From: Deltaproteobacteria bacterium
GTDB taxonomy: Bacteria; UBA10199; SPLOWO2-01-44-7
Reading direction: 5' to 3'
DNA length: 60,052 nucleotides
Assembly: GCA_030648035.1 (NCBI GenBank)
Contig: JAUSII010000019.1
Coordinates: 1 to 60,052 of the forward strand
Every line of letters begins with the position of its first letter. Position 1 is the first letter of the stretch. The position numbers were made by a program, and so were the translations under genes. This document shows positions 16,214 to 26,500 of this stretch, in pieces. The notes below the pieces were generated by a model. The model was given only the letters and a program-made list of their open reading frames with translations. It did not search any database and had not been told where the DNA came from.

Positions 16214-19200
16214 TCACTTGGCGGTGATGGTGTGCAGAACTTGACCAGTGGAAGAATTGATCAGATCGATTTTTGTAATAGTGTCAGGCTGAATACCGTT
16301 AAAAAATGTTATTTCTCTCTCCCCTTTTGCTGCCCCATCATAGTACGCAGCACCCTTGTCCCAAGATGGCACCCGTCCCTCCACCAGGATCCTGATTCCG
16401 GATGCTTCGTCATCAAGATGTACTGTTCCATACATTTGCGCTCCCTGCCGTGTCTCTATGGTTGAACGCCATCCAACTTCAGGAATCGGACCAGACCCTT
16501 GTCCGCCTCTTAATTTTATGCGTCCCGAAGGCATCGTTATCGCTTTCATCGAACATACCGGTTCTCTGGTCGTGAAATTCCACAGAGGGTTTCGATAATT
16601 TCCGGGAATGCCGTCCCGAAATAGGCTGCGAGCGTAATCCATGGCTGCATTTACATCATTTATATCACCAAAATATTGGTCTGCCCTGAAAAAAGAAGTT
16701 CCTGGTGGCACCCTAACACTTGTTACCGGTCTAGAAACATGCTCTGCCGTATCAACAATTGTTGTTGGCAAATTAGAGTAATCCACAGAAGGAAATGCGA
16801 TCGCCGGGGGGCCCGGCTCTCTATGAACAATTTTAAATGTTGCCTGCCCACTGCTTGTCACTTGAGGTTCTATTAAACCGGCCTTAAAAGCAACCCGTCC
16901 ATTTTCACCGCAAGCCGCCACGGTTCTTGGCGCATCTCCACCGACTGCAAAAGCCTCCACCAAATCATCGTTCAATGGATTGAGAGGGGAGACGACGTCT
17001 TCAACCAGCCTCTTCGCTCTGTATTTTATGGCCATACGAGCCAAAAAATCCTCCACATTATCATCAGTAACCATTTCAGATTCGGTCCGCGGGTCCAAAT
17101 CCCTTTCAGCGACAATCTTCAAAGTATCTCCCTCTTTTGCCAAAGTTATGGAATCGACCACTTCTCCAGTGGCTTCCTTTTCAGCTTGCAGAGTCAACAC
17201 CTCGACCTCTCTTGTCGTTCCCGGCGGTATAATTTTAAAGGGAGTTCTCATTTTTCCTATAATACGCTGGGCGCCGGTTGCCGCTTCCGCCGGACTCAAG
17301 ACAATGGAAAATGCGGCGGGCAAAATGGCCCCGTAGGTATAAGCCGTTTCTTCATAAGGATCACTGATTTCCGCCAAACCCAGCTTCGACAACCCCCAAA
17401 CCAGCCCCTGCTCATAGTTGGCGAGGCATTGTGTAAAATTGGCCGCATATTCGCTGGCCACTTTATAGGCGGCGCAAATTAGAATGGAACCTGCGGTATG
17501 TGCATCGATCACCGCTCCGGCTACAAAACCTTTTGCTGTAGCAGAACCGACTCCCAAAAGTTTTGAATAAAAAGGACGATAAACTTGATTGTATTTTGCA
17601 ACGACCGCTGGATCGGCAACGCCCAACTGTTTGGGCAAGTTTGATGGCAATTCAAAACGAATCGAATTAAACGCCGCAATCAGACTGGGATTCGACATAT
17701 GATTGAGCAGATCGAGTTCGATCTTCATGAAAGAAGTCAGCATGGACGAGTCCCCACCGGCAATGGCTGTGGCATCGACCTCTGACAAAGACCCGACCGA
17801 TTCCAGAAAGGGATAAAGGTAACGCCCAAAAATGTGATCACCGTGATAACTCAACTGATCGTTAAGAGTACATTCGGTCCCAAAGAAACAATGCCCCGGC
17901 TCGGCGTCCCACGCCGCCATGCGGATGGCATCAGCGCTGGCCAGAGCTTGTGCAATGGGGAGAGCACCATCGGGATTGTAGGTCGGCTCCAGATACCGAA
18001 GATCGGTCATATCCGTTGCGGCGTTGAAAAGTTCCGCCTTGTGCTCATCGGCCCAACTTCTCCACGCACTGGAAACCAACAGTCCGGTTGCCTCTCGCTG
18101 ATTGAAATAAAACTTCTCCAACGCTTCCACGATATCTGTCGGAATCACGGGCACTTTGAGATCGTAGACTAGAAGAGAACGACTGGTGTTGTAACTCAAT
18201 GCCTCCCCATGCGTCTGATATCTCTCCATCGGAATCTCTTCAATGTTGGCTGTCATTGCACCTAGTGCAATGTCTACATATTCTCGTTTTAGTTTTGGAT
18301 AGTCTTCGGCCAGGTCTCCCAACATTATTTCCAAACCTCGTGTCCCGGGTTGGGCGTAGGTGCTGTCACTAAATTGTAACCAACCAATCGCCTTGCTCTC
18401 GTTCCGACTGCGTAATCCTCCCGTTGTTAACAACAATCCATTGTTTCCGATATCCACGGGAGTGGGGTTTCTCGCTCCCGCTGCACTGGCGGTCATAAAT
18501 TGGTAATCCCCCACCGCATCTGACGGAAACAGACGCACCGGCAGGCCCGCCAGGGGACTCTGCGAATTTATCCACGCGCTGATCTCAAACGGCATCTCGG
18601 CATTGACAATCTGCTTCGGCACAAATCTGAATTGGAATTTCGATTGATAACTTTTCACATCGGCACGATCGCCTTCTGATTTATTGGTCTTCACATTATT
18701 GGGGAGATTTCCCTGAATCTGATACAGATATGCCTGATTCCTCTGCGCACTCTCATCGATGTAACATCTATCTAAAAAGTCTCTCCGCATGACTGTTGCA
18801 ATTTTTTGGTATTCATTTCCGGTCGTCACCAGTCTCCGATAAATATCAAAGTTCTGCACGTTATCGTCGTTTTGTCCGCAGGGGAGAACGCCCGGGCAGA
18901 TCAGCACTTTGGTATCTAGCCCTACCGCCACCGCCGGTCTCACTGGAATGCACGGCACATTAAACCGTGCGATATTCGAGGTTCGTTTTCCCAAATATTT
19001 ATTGTTGTTGGTCAATAACACCGCCTCCACATCATATTGCCCGCACTCCCTTGCCGTGAATTGGGTGCTGGACATCCCCTCGGGAACAGCCAAAATAAAA
19101 TTGTTTTTTTCCGTGTTCCGCCCCTCTTCTCTCTTCCAGACCTTGAACACCACCTTAACACCCGAAGGCAGATAAGCTCCGTTTCTCGGCAAACGATCCC

Positions 19201-20938
19201 ACCGGCAACCGGTGGTATCCCCCACGCTCAGGTTGTAGCGATCGCAGATGATTTTTGCGTCTGACGGAATATTGAAAACAGAAGAGGCTAATGTCGTATT
19301 CCAGTGCCGCCCGGTTAAATCTTCTACATCCAGTTTTAAACTGAGTGAAGACAAAGCGTTGATGCCGTTGCCACCCGCGGCAACCGCCGGCACTCTGGAT
19401 ACTTCCGTTGAGTTTAGAACCACACGCCCTACAAATGGATTCGTCACCGCACCATAGCTGTAAGCATTCGTTGCAAAATCGGTTTTGAAAACTTCCGTAC
19501 TCCCCGCAGTGTTAGTGATTTTCAATCCTTTCAACTGTAAATCGTCCCGCAGATTAAACGGCATTTGCGCCCCAAGCCATGGCAGAATTATTCCGGGGAG
19601 AGTCTCCAAAACAGTCTGACTTAGATTCGATTGCGGTGCCGAAGAATCGGTTGCTACGTTCAAAGTGTAGATGAGAGGTGTTTGATTTTGATTGTTGTAA
19701 CGATAGTTTTCTCCGGCGCTTACGCTAAACATCCGAGCTCCGCCTGTATCGAAAATTTTAGAAAATGATTCGCCGTTCACCACCACAGGCTGCCCGGCTC
19801 CGCCGTTGAACGACACAAATCCTCCCAGAAAATCTCGCGGTGCAATAGCAGTTCCACTTGCATCTCGTGGAATTAACATCTGCCCACCCATCCAAAAATA
19901 ATTACTGCTCGTTTGTAAAAGCAGGTGTGGAATCTGGCCGTTCATCAGCACTCCGAAATCTTCCACTCGGGCATCCCACGAACGATCGCTCGATATTTTG
20001 TGAATCCGGACGGCGTAATCTCCCGCTATCGTGGAACTCGACCCTCTCCCCTGAATCTGAAAATTCTTCACATACAGTTCATGGCTATAGGCCCGATTAT
20101 AATTTGCGGCGTACGAATCGACGATCCTCAATGTCAATATGTGTTCTCGCGCAGGATCGATTACGATATCGTTGCTTTGCCATGCACTGTAAAATCGATT
20201 GGAGGTCGCGGCATTCATTCCAACGGAAGGTAAAAGGCCCCTCTGTTGCCCATCCACCAACACCTCCCAACGCATGTAACTGTCGGCGAAATTGACGCTG
20301 CATGTTCCTGCGCTCACAAATCCGCGTAAAATATTAATTATAGAGGCACTCTGAAAGGAGACTCGTGTCGTCCCAATCGGCAAGGGAATATTTCTCTCGT
20401 TGGATGGCGTCCCTAAAGGACTGCACATCGGACAATAATTATTAAAAAGGCACCCACTGAAGCTGCCCACAAGACCATATCCCGAACAAGACTGATCACC
20501 ACCCATCCAATTACAAAAATTCCCAGAGGGCTCCCGAGGATCACAAGGATTGTAACAATTGACCCAACTTCTTGCATCGGGAGCAATTCCGCCGGAATTG
20601 GCAGATCCCGTTGTCCTTCTGGGAAAACTTACCGTTCGCCGACTTGCACGATATGGAAACCCGACCGGTCTGGTCATCACCGCAGTCGGACGGTTTCCTG
20701 CGTGAAACACATTCGCTCCCTCTGTGCTTAAGCTGAATACCGGATAGTTCAGAGTCGGGTTTGTATTGTTTGATTGATTATTTCCACTGGAGGGTGGGAC
20801 AACTGTTGTGGAACTTTGCGAAGTACATTGCGTTACATTCGGCACTCCTCCCGGCACATCGATCCCCTTCGCACTTCCTGCGCCCAAAAGAAAACCGACC
20901 GCCATCAACGCCAAATAATATTTTAATTTGTAAAACAT
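16214..20938 (-). CDS. Giant exported protein, 1574 aa, last gene of sigma54-type operon
   Basis: A signal peptide (MFYKLKYYLALMAVGFLLGAG) leads into a Ser/Thr/Asn-rich stretch, a Cys-rich segment (about 145-195) and a region with PA14- or lectin-like beta sequence (about 190-310). Beta-rich modules follow, including a fibronectin-like piece (FDIYRRLVTTGNEYQKIATV). Then come a helical middle and a C-terminal 250 residues of mixed fold (from about PRTVAACGENGR) ending in an Ig/TIG-like strand run (TKIDLINSSTGQVLHTITAK). No catalytic motif was recognised. GAGGTGAG precedes ATG 20938, which starts 4 bp after the previous gene's stop. The multidomain, exported layout resembles adhesins or polymorphic toxin carriers, but no toxin domain can be named. 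Confidence 0.75.
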   Translation of the reverse strand: MFYKLKYYLALMAVGFLLGAGSAKGIDVPGGVPNVTQCTSQSSTTVVPPSSGNNQSNNTNPTLNYPVFSLSTEGANVFHAGNRPTAVMTRPVGFPYRASRRTVSFPRRTTGSANSGGIAPDARSWVNCYNPCDPREPSGNFCNWMGGDQSCSGYGLVGSFSGCLFNNYCPMCSPLGTPSNERNIPLPIGTTRVSFQSASIINILRGFVSAGTCSVNFADSYMRWEVLVDGQQRGLLPSVGMNAATSNRFYSAWQSNDIVIDPAREHILTLRIVDSYAANYNRAYSHELYVKNFQIQGRGSSSTIAGDYAVRIHKISSDRSWDARVEDFGVLMNGQIPHLLLQTSSNYFWMGGQMLIPRDASGTAIAPRDFLGGFVSFNGGAGQPVVVNGESFSKIFDTGGARMFSVSAGENYRYNNQNQTPLIYTLNVATDSSAPQSNLSQTVLETLPGIILPWLGAQMPFNLRDDLQLKGLKITNTAGSTEVFKTDFATNAYSYGAVTNPFVGRVVLNSTEVSRVPAVAAGGNGINALSSLSLKLDVEDLTGRHWNTTLASSVFNIPSDAKIICDRYNLSVGDTTGCRWDRLPRNGAYLPSGVKVVFKVWKREEGRNTEKNNFILAVPEGMSSTQFTARECGQYDVEAVLLTNNNKYLGKRTSNIARFNVPCIPVRPAVAVGLDTKVLICPGVLPCGQNDDNVQNFDIYRRLVTTGNEYQKIATVMRRDFLDRCYIDESAQRNQAYLYQIQGNLPNNVKTNKSEGDRADVKSYQSKFQFRFVPKQIVNAEMPFEISAWINSQSPLAGLPVRLFPSDAVGDYQFMTASAAGARNPTPVDIGNNGLLLTTGGLRSRNESKAIGWLQFSDSTYAQPGTRGLEIMLGDLAEDYPKLKREYVDIALGAMTANIEEIPMERYQTHGEALSYNTSRSLLVYDLKVPVIPTDIVEALEKFYFNQREATGLLVSSAWRSWADEHKAELFNAATDMTDLRYLEPTYNPDGALPIAQALASADAIRMAAWDAEPGHCFFGTECTLNDQLSYHGDHIFGRYLYPFLESVGSLSEVDATAIAGGDSSMLTSFMKIELDLLNHMSNPSLIAAFNSIRFELPSNLPKQLGVADPAVVAKYNQVYRPFYSKLLGVGSATAKGFVAGAVIDAHTAGSILICAAYKVASEYAANFTQCLANYEQGLVWGLSKLGLAEISDPYEETAYTYGAILPAAFSIVLSPAEAATGAQRIIGKMRTPFKIIPPGTTREVEVLTLQAEKEATGEVVDSITLAKEGDTLKIVAERDLDPRTESEMVTDDNVEDFLARMAIKYRAKRLVEDVVSPLNPLNDDLVEAFAVGGDAPRTVAACGENGRVAFKAGLIEPQVTSSGQATFKIVHREPGPPAIAFPSVDYSNLPTTIVDTAEHVSRPVTSVRVPPGTSFFRADQYFGDINDVNAAMDYARSLFRDGIPGNYRNPLWNFTTREPVCSMKAITMPSGRIKLRGGQGSGPIPEVGWRSTIETRQGAQMYGTVHLDDEASGIRILVEGRVPSWDKGAAYYDGAAKGEREITFFNGIQPDTITKIDLINSSTGQVLHTITAK

Positions 20939-20941
20939 TTC

Positions 20942-23551
20942 TCACCTCGGCACAATCAGCGAGCAACCCGGAAATGGAAATCCGCCGCCGGCTTCATATG
21001 TGGGGCCAGCGGGTGCTCCCGATTCTGCGGCAAGCACCATATTTTCCTGTTGAGTCTGCACAGCACTCTCCTGATTCTGAATATTCTCCGGAGCCACCAG
21101 AGAAGAGGGAGAACCGATACCGGGAAGGGCAATAACCGGTTCTACAAGAACCACGTTGGGTATAACTTTTTTCTCCTCTTCTATTGGATTCTCTGCCGGG
21201 CCCTCTTCCACAGGAGCCGCCGCGAGGAAAAATATGGCACGGCTCAATTTGCGGACGCGGGCAGAAATATCATCCGAAAAATAGATGGTGGAGGGCATCT
21301 GACCCACCGGTGTCTCTTCCATGACGAGATCGGCCGCGCGCAGACCGGCCTCGAGGGCTGGCCCACCATCACCCGAGAAACCCAGTTCTCCCGTCCCGGC
21401 GATCACCTCACTGCTGTTTTGTTTCAGATTGAAACGAAATATTTTATTATCACTTGAGACATAGAGATCCTCTCCGTGAAGGAGAAGGCCGCTGAAGCCA
21501 TTCAATTCCATTTGAATGGGGGCGTCGTCTCCTCCAATCACCGTTTTTAGTATGCCGTCGGCTCCATCAAAATAACGAATCCGACCTAGTGCGATGTCGT
21601 AGATGTAGAGATCTGCCGCATTGACCCTCTCGGGGATCACTATATCGAACGAACGTGCCACCACACTTTCAGGACGGTTCAGTTCCAAACCTTCCTCATC
21701 ACCTGTTACGGTGGATAGCAGGCCGGTAAACAGATCGAGTTTGCGGATCCGGTTGTTGTCGGTGTCGGCTATGTAGAGGGCGTGTTCTTGCGCCGCCACA
21801 AAAAGACCGGTCGGATTATTTAATTGGCCGTGTGGGTGAGCGTCATTACTATCGGAAAAGCCGGGCTGGCCATCGCCGGCCACCGTTTCCACACTGTAAA
21901 TCTTTTGTCTAGCCCCATCACGATCCACCCACTGTGGAATCAGACGGCGTATTTTGTGGTTTCCGGAGTCGGCAACATAAAGATAACCGGAAATATCCAA
22001 CGCCAAACCAGCGGGACTGCTAAGCGCCGAGGTGAGCGCATCCACACCATCAGCACCGTCTCCAGCCAATCCACTAACACCGGCTATAGTGGAAACAACG
22101 CCATTTTCAAGCATCTTGATCAAATTATGGCCATCATCGGCGATGTAAAGAATGCCCCCCTTTGACAAAGCCAGACCATAGGGTGAAGCCAAGGACTCTT
22201 CGAGCGGCTTGCCGGTCGATTGTACGCCCACTTCATCACTGCCACGCCCGACAATCGTTGTAATTTTGTATCCCTCCACCGGGTTGGCAACATAGACCAA
22301 TTTGCGAATGCGCTGGTGTTCCGCATCTGCGATGTAGATCCCACCATTTTTATCAATAGCCAGACCAAAGAGAATACAAAAGTCGGCTTCAAGGGCTTTC
22401 CAACCATCCCCCGAAAATTGGCACCGGTTTCCCTGACCGGCGATGGTCGAGATGACCCCGTTGTTGTCCACTTTGCGAATGCGATAGTTATGGGAATCGG
22501 CGATATATAAATTTCCGGCGGCATCGAGGGCGGCGCCGTAAGGATTATTCAATGAGGCTTCCACGGCAAGATCGCCGTCACCCGAATAAGCGTAAGTCGG
22601 CCTTCCATTGACCACCTTTCCGGCAAAGAGACTGATGTTACCGTCGGGGCCGATTTTCCGAACCATAGAATTGTCGAATTCAACGACATAAAGATTGCCC
22701 AAATTGTCGAAAACAATATCCGTTGGAAAACCGAGAAAGGCCTCTCCGGCCGGTTTGTTTTCAGGGGAGGATCCATCACTGTTGAAATAGCCGGAAGAAA
22801 CTCTGGCTTCGGCATCCTTTTTTCCTGCAAGGGTGCTGATGATGGAATTCGGAGTGATGATACCATTTTCATCCGCCTGCACTTTGCGAATGCGATTGTT
22901 ACCGGAATCGGCAATATACAAAGAACCGTCTGATCCAAAAGCAATGCTGTAAGGTTGGTTCAAAAGGGAATCTTTTGTCGGGCCATTATCGCCGATGTCA
23001 GACCGGGTGTTGCCATCCGCGTCTGCCCGATTTCCACCACCAGCAATGGTGGTGATGATCTGCGTTACAGCATCCACCTTGCGGATACGCAAATTTTGCG
23101 TATCGGCGATGAACATGTTTCCATTTTTGTCAAAAGCGATTTTATTTGGAGACGAAAGAATGGCTTGCGTTGCAAGGCCGTTGTCATTGACTTGGATCGT
23201 GTCGCGCCTTCCGTCCGCCCCGAAAATGGGCGGTGCGCCCCCCGCCACTGTCGCAATAATACCATCCGCCCCGATTTTTCTAATTCTGTTATTGGCTGTA
23301 TCGACCACCAACAGCAAACTGTCAGGGCCAATAGCGACATTTTGTGGAGAATTAAAGTCAGTCAAAAGGGCTTGGACACCGTCTTTTGAAATCTGAACAC
23401 CCCCGTTAGACAAAGACTGCTGCCCGGAGCCGGCCACGGTATCGATAACATAATACCCCTCTGTGACTTGGGCCGTTGCGGGTTGATTTGGCCGAAGGAA
23501 GCCGGCGAGAAGAAGTATCATCAAGCCCGACAGAGACAGATAACGTTTCAT
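20942..23551 (-). CDS. Exported NHL-repeat beta-propeller protein
   Basis: After a signal peptide (MKRYLSLSGLMILLLAGFL), about twelve NHL-type repeats follow. Each has a D-x-x-N-x-R-I-R-K-[IV] blade edge and an (I)(S/T)T(V/I)AG strand, enough for two six-bladed propellers. The C-terminal 100 residues are Pro/Glu/Val-rich and end with GGFPFPGCSLIVPR. I chose the ATG at 23551 because AAGGAGG lies 5 nt before it; the longer frame from 23569 lacks a site. Such propellers bind proteins or carbohydrates. It is the middle of three adjacent exported-protein genes. About 869 residues. Confidence 0.88.
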   Translation of the reverse strand: MKRYLSLSGLMILLLAGFLRPNQPATAQVTEGYYVIDTVAGSGQQSLSNGGVQISKDGVQALLTDFNSPQNVAIGPDSLLLVVDTANNRIRKIGADGIIATVAGGAPPIFGADGRRDTIQVNDNGLATQAILSSPNKIAFDKNGNMFIADTQNLRIRKVDAVTQIITTIAGGGNRADADGNTRSDIGDNGPTKDSLLNQPYSIAFGSDGSLYIADSGNNRIRKVQADENGIITPNSIISTLAGKKDAEARVSSGYFNSDGSSPENKPAGEAFLGFPTDIVFDNLGNLYVVEFDNSMVRKIGPDGNISLFAGKVVNGRPTYAYSGDGDLAVEASLNNPYGAALDAAGNLYIADSHNYRIRKVDNNGVISTIAGQGNRCQFSGDGWKALEADFCILFGLAIDKNGGIYIADAEHQRIRKLVYVANPVEGYKITTIVGRGSDEVGVQSTGKPLEESLASPYGLALSKGGILYIADDGHNLIKMLENGVVSTIAGVSGLAGDGADGVDALTSALSSPAGLALDISGYLYVADSGNHKIRRLIPQWVDRDGARQKIYSVETVAGDGQPGFSDSNDAHPHGQLNNPTGLFVAAQEHALYIADTDNNRIRKLDLFTGLLSTVTGDEEGLELNRPESVVARSFDIVIPERVNAADLYIYDIALGRIRYFDGADGILKTVIGGDDAPIQMELNGFSGLLLHGEDLYVSSDNKIFRFNLKQNSSEVIAGTGELGFSGDGGPALEAGLRAADLVMEETPVGQMPSTIYFSDDISARVRKLSRAIFFLAAAPVEEGPAENPIEEEKKVIPNVVLVEPVIALPGIGSPSSLVAPENIQNQESAVQTQQENMVLAAESGAPAGPTYEAGGGFPFPGCSLIVPR

Positions 23552-23570
23552 AACAACCTCCTTGTTCAAC

Positions 23571-26500
23571 TTAAGGAAAAAATCGTGCCGGAGTCTGTCC
23601 TTCCAGAATTCGGCCGCCTCTCAAAACAGAACAACTGTTGGTGCCGGGAGTGGTGCAATAGGGGGCATCATAGGAAGCGAACTCATTACAATCGGAGTCG
23701 TCAGTACACAATAGGGTGGATGGGGAATCATACCAATAAATCTGTCCATACGCCCCCGTGGACAACTCCCCGAAGCTCGAATTGAGAAAGAGTCTGTCAT
23801 CATACACATTCGACAAACCATTTTGAGTTACGGCTATCGCATAAAAAGGTTTAATTTCACCGGTGGCCAGATGAAATGTTTTTGAAAATGAAGCGGAGCA
23901 AGGCTGATGGGCATCAGCAGGGCACTGCGGATTATTCAATGACAAAGTCAGACCACCGATATCACTGCACGATGCAGGTGATGCGCACTCCAAAAGGCGA
24001 AAATCGTGCCACTGATAGGGTGGCAACAGGTTTATATTTGTTGTCGGACAGAGCGTATAAAAATCGTGTGCACCATCAAAATAATTCCCGTTTTCATCAC
24101 GGTGTCCACTGTAAAGGCCGGAACTCAAATGATAGCAGGCATCGCTAAAACTGGAGCTGGGCACAACAATGGAGAATCCGTCTTTATTACTGGAACTGTT
24201 TTCAAACTGAACGGAAACAGAAGCGACCAGATCAACACCATCGTCTCTCTGATAAAAAGTGAGGGCACTGCCTCCTGTTGCTGAACCGGGAACGAGAGAA
24301 AAAGTCTTCACAAGTTCACCTTTCCTCGACTCCATGATGTCCGCCAAAATCAATGGCACCACCACCACGTCGGCCGCAACAGCCGTTGCTCTCTCTTCTT
24401 CCGGAGGAACCACTACTCCCATCGCTTCTTCCACACGGACAGAAGCGGTTGCGCTGGCCGATTGCGGATTGTTCAGCATGCTGTCGGTTATCGTCAATTC
24501 GACTGACAAGGGTGCCGCCTCAACAACGGTGTGTCGGACAAAACTTTCCGTGACGTCACCCGTATCTCTGACCACCTCTGTCCCTTTTTTGATCACCCAA
24601 TGATAATGAAAAGGAGAGGCGCCTCCCTCATCCCGGGCGTTGAAAGTAATGACATCCCCCGGATAATAAAGATCGTAATTGGGTGTTTTTCCAATCGTGG
24701 TACGGAAAGGCCGGACATAAAAATTAATCAGGGAGGATGCCGTATGCGGAGGAACGGCGCTATCAGTCGCATCCACCTTCATCGTATACCACCCGCTCAC
24801 ATTAAAATGTGGCACCGTAACGATGGGTTCATTGAGAGTGTTGGGATAGGACCAGACCTCCGGCCCGGTCAAATCCTGTCCGCTTCTGGCAGTGTATGTA
24901 TAACGAACCGCACCAATGGCATTGGTAACCCCTGTTGCAAAAGTTCCCCTCTCACCCTGCAGAATATTGAGAAAGGGAAAAAGACGGGTCGAATTTTGCA
25001 GGTCGAGAGAAATCGTCATCTGCCCGGGAAGAGTGACGCCCATTGGCGGCAACGCAACAAACGGAACAATCGGATTGTCATCTTCTCCATTGAGAATTCC
25101 GTCACCATCAATATCAGGATCGTCAGCATCGAGAATGCCATCTCCATTCGTATCGGGAGGGTAGTAGGGCAGTATTTCCGTTCCATCCGGATTTTGGTAG
25201 GGAGATGTGATAGACACCTCGCAACCCACACAAACACTCATCTGCGCTTGAACGTCAGGGGTCAACGCAGAGCTGTCGCTGGCGTAAACAATAACATCAT
25301 AATTTCCTTGTGTGAGAGAAAGCTGGAATTGATTCTCAGAAGAAAAGTCGGAGGCTGGCACTCTATAACTGCCACCCGTTACGCCGACCCCACGGATTTC
25401 AAAAGCATATTTGTAGGTGGGGACTCCTCCGACAATAATGGCCTTAAACGTGATCGGGTTATCAACCGTCAGAGGAAACGGGGGGAGCACCATCAACTGA
25501 ACATGAAAGGCGTCATAGTGGGTGGCATCCAACGGTGCGATGTCTTTTGCATCCAGAATACCATCCCCATCATCATCGGGATCGCAGACATTTCCCAGAG
25601 CATCCCTGTCGGTATTCAGTTGATCCACATTGGCAAGAGCAGGACAATTATCTTGAATATCCACAACAGCGTCACCATCGGTATCCTGGGTTACTGAAGG
25701 ATCCGCCACACTAAAGCGACTCGTTTTGGAAACATTCTGCCGCTGATACCCGGCACCCAGCTCATTGATGCGGCCCTGGTCATCGACCACCAGCACTCGC
25801 AATTCATATTCACCGCTTTGCACGGGCGTGAAACTCCATATTTTTTCGCGATCACCAGACAAAATACTGTTGCCCGGCGGATCCGGCGGGACAATCATCT
25901 GATCACCTGAAAACACACTGAAGTCATAACGAAATTGCGGCAACCCTCCGGCAACGGAAACTTTGAATTGTACCGGCTGGCCCTTCACCCGTTCGGGAGT
26001 CTGCACTTCAATAACGGCATTCAGAGGATCAGCTGTGGCGGAGGCAGGCGGCTGGCTATCCACAGGCTGTTTCACTTCCAGCGCAATCTCTTTTTCAGCC
26101 CGCAGTTCACCGCACTGAACCGATAATTTTGCCTGATGAACGCCGCCGGTTTGATAAAGGGCATTCCAGGTCCGGCTTTTTTCAGCAGTATTGACGACAT
26201 AAGGATCCGACCAGGCCTCCCCCTCTTTTATTTGGAAAGTATATTTGAAGAAAAAACCGCAGTTGGCCGTCGCCGTCACCGTCCCCTGTAAAGGAATAGT
26301 GTGTGTCCGTTCATAAGGTCCCGGATTTTTGGCGACCAGATCGAGAGTAATATTTCCATCCGGAGTGAAGCTCCCCTCTGCGGCCGTACAGGCTTGCGGT
26401 TCGATATCGGCGCTCTTCATCTGCCGAATTTTCAGATTGCCCCGATCGACAACAAAAATTGTTTCCCCCGCAGGCGAGACGACAACACCGTTGGGATTAT

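Noticed and set aside
24531-25697. 388-residue plus-strand open frame
   Set aside because: Antisense to the giant lipoprotein gene, whose frame is continuous and shows recognisable PKD and TSP3 modules.
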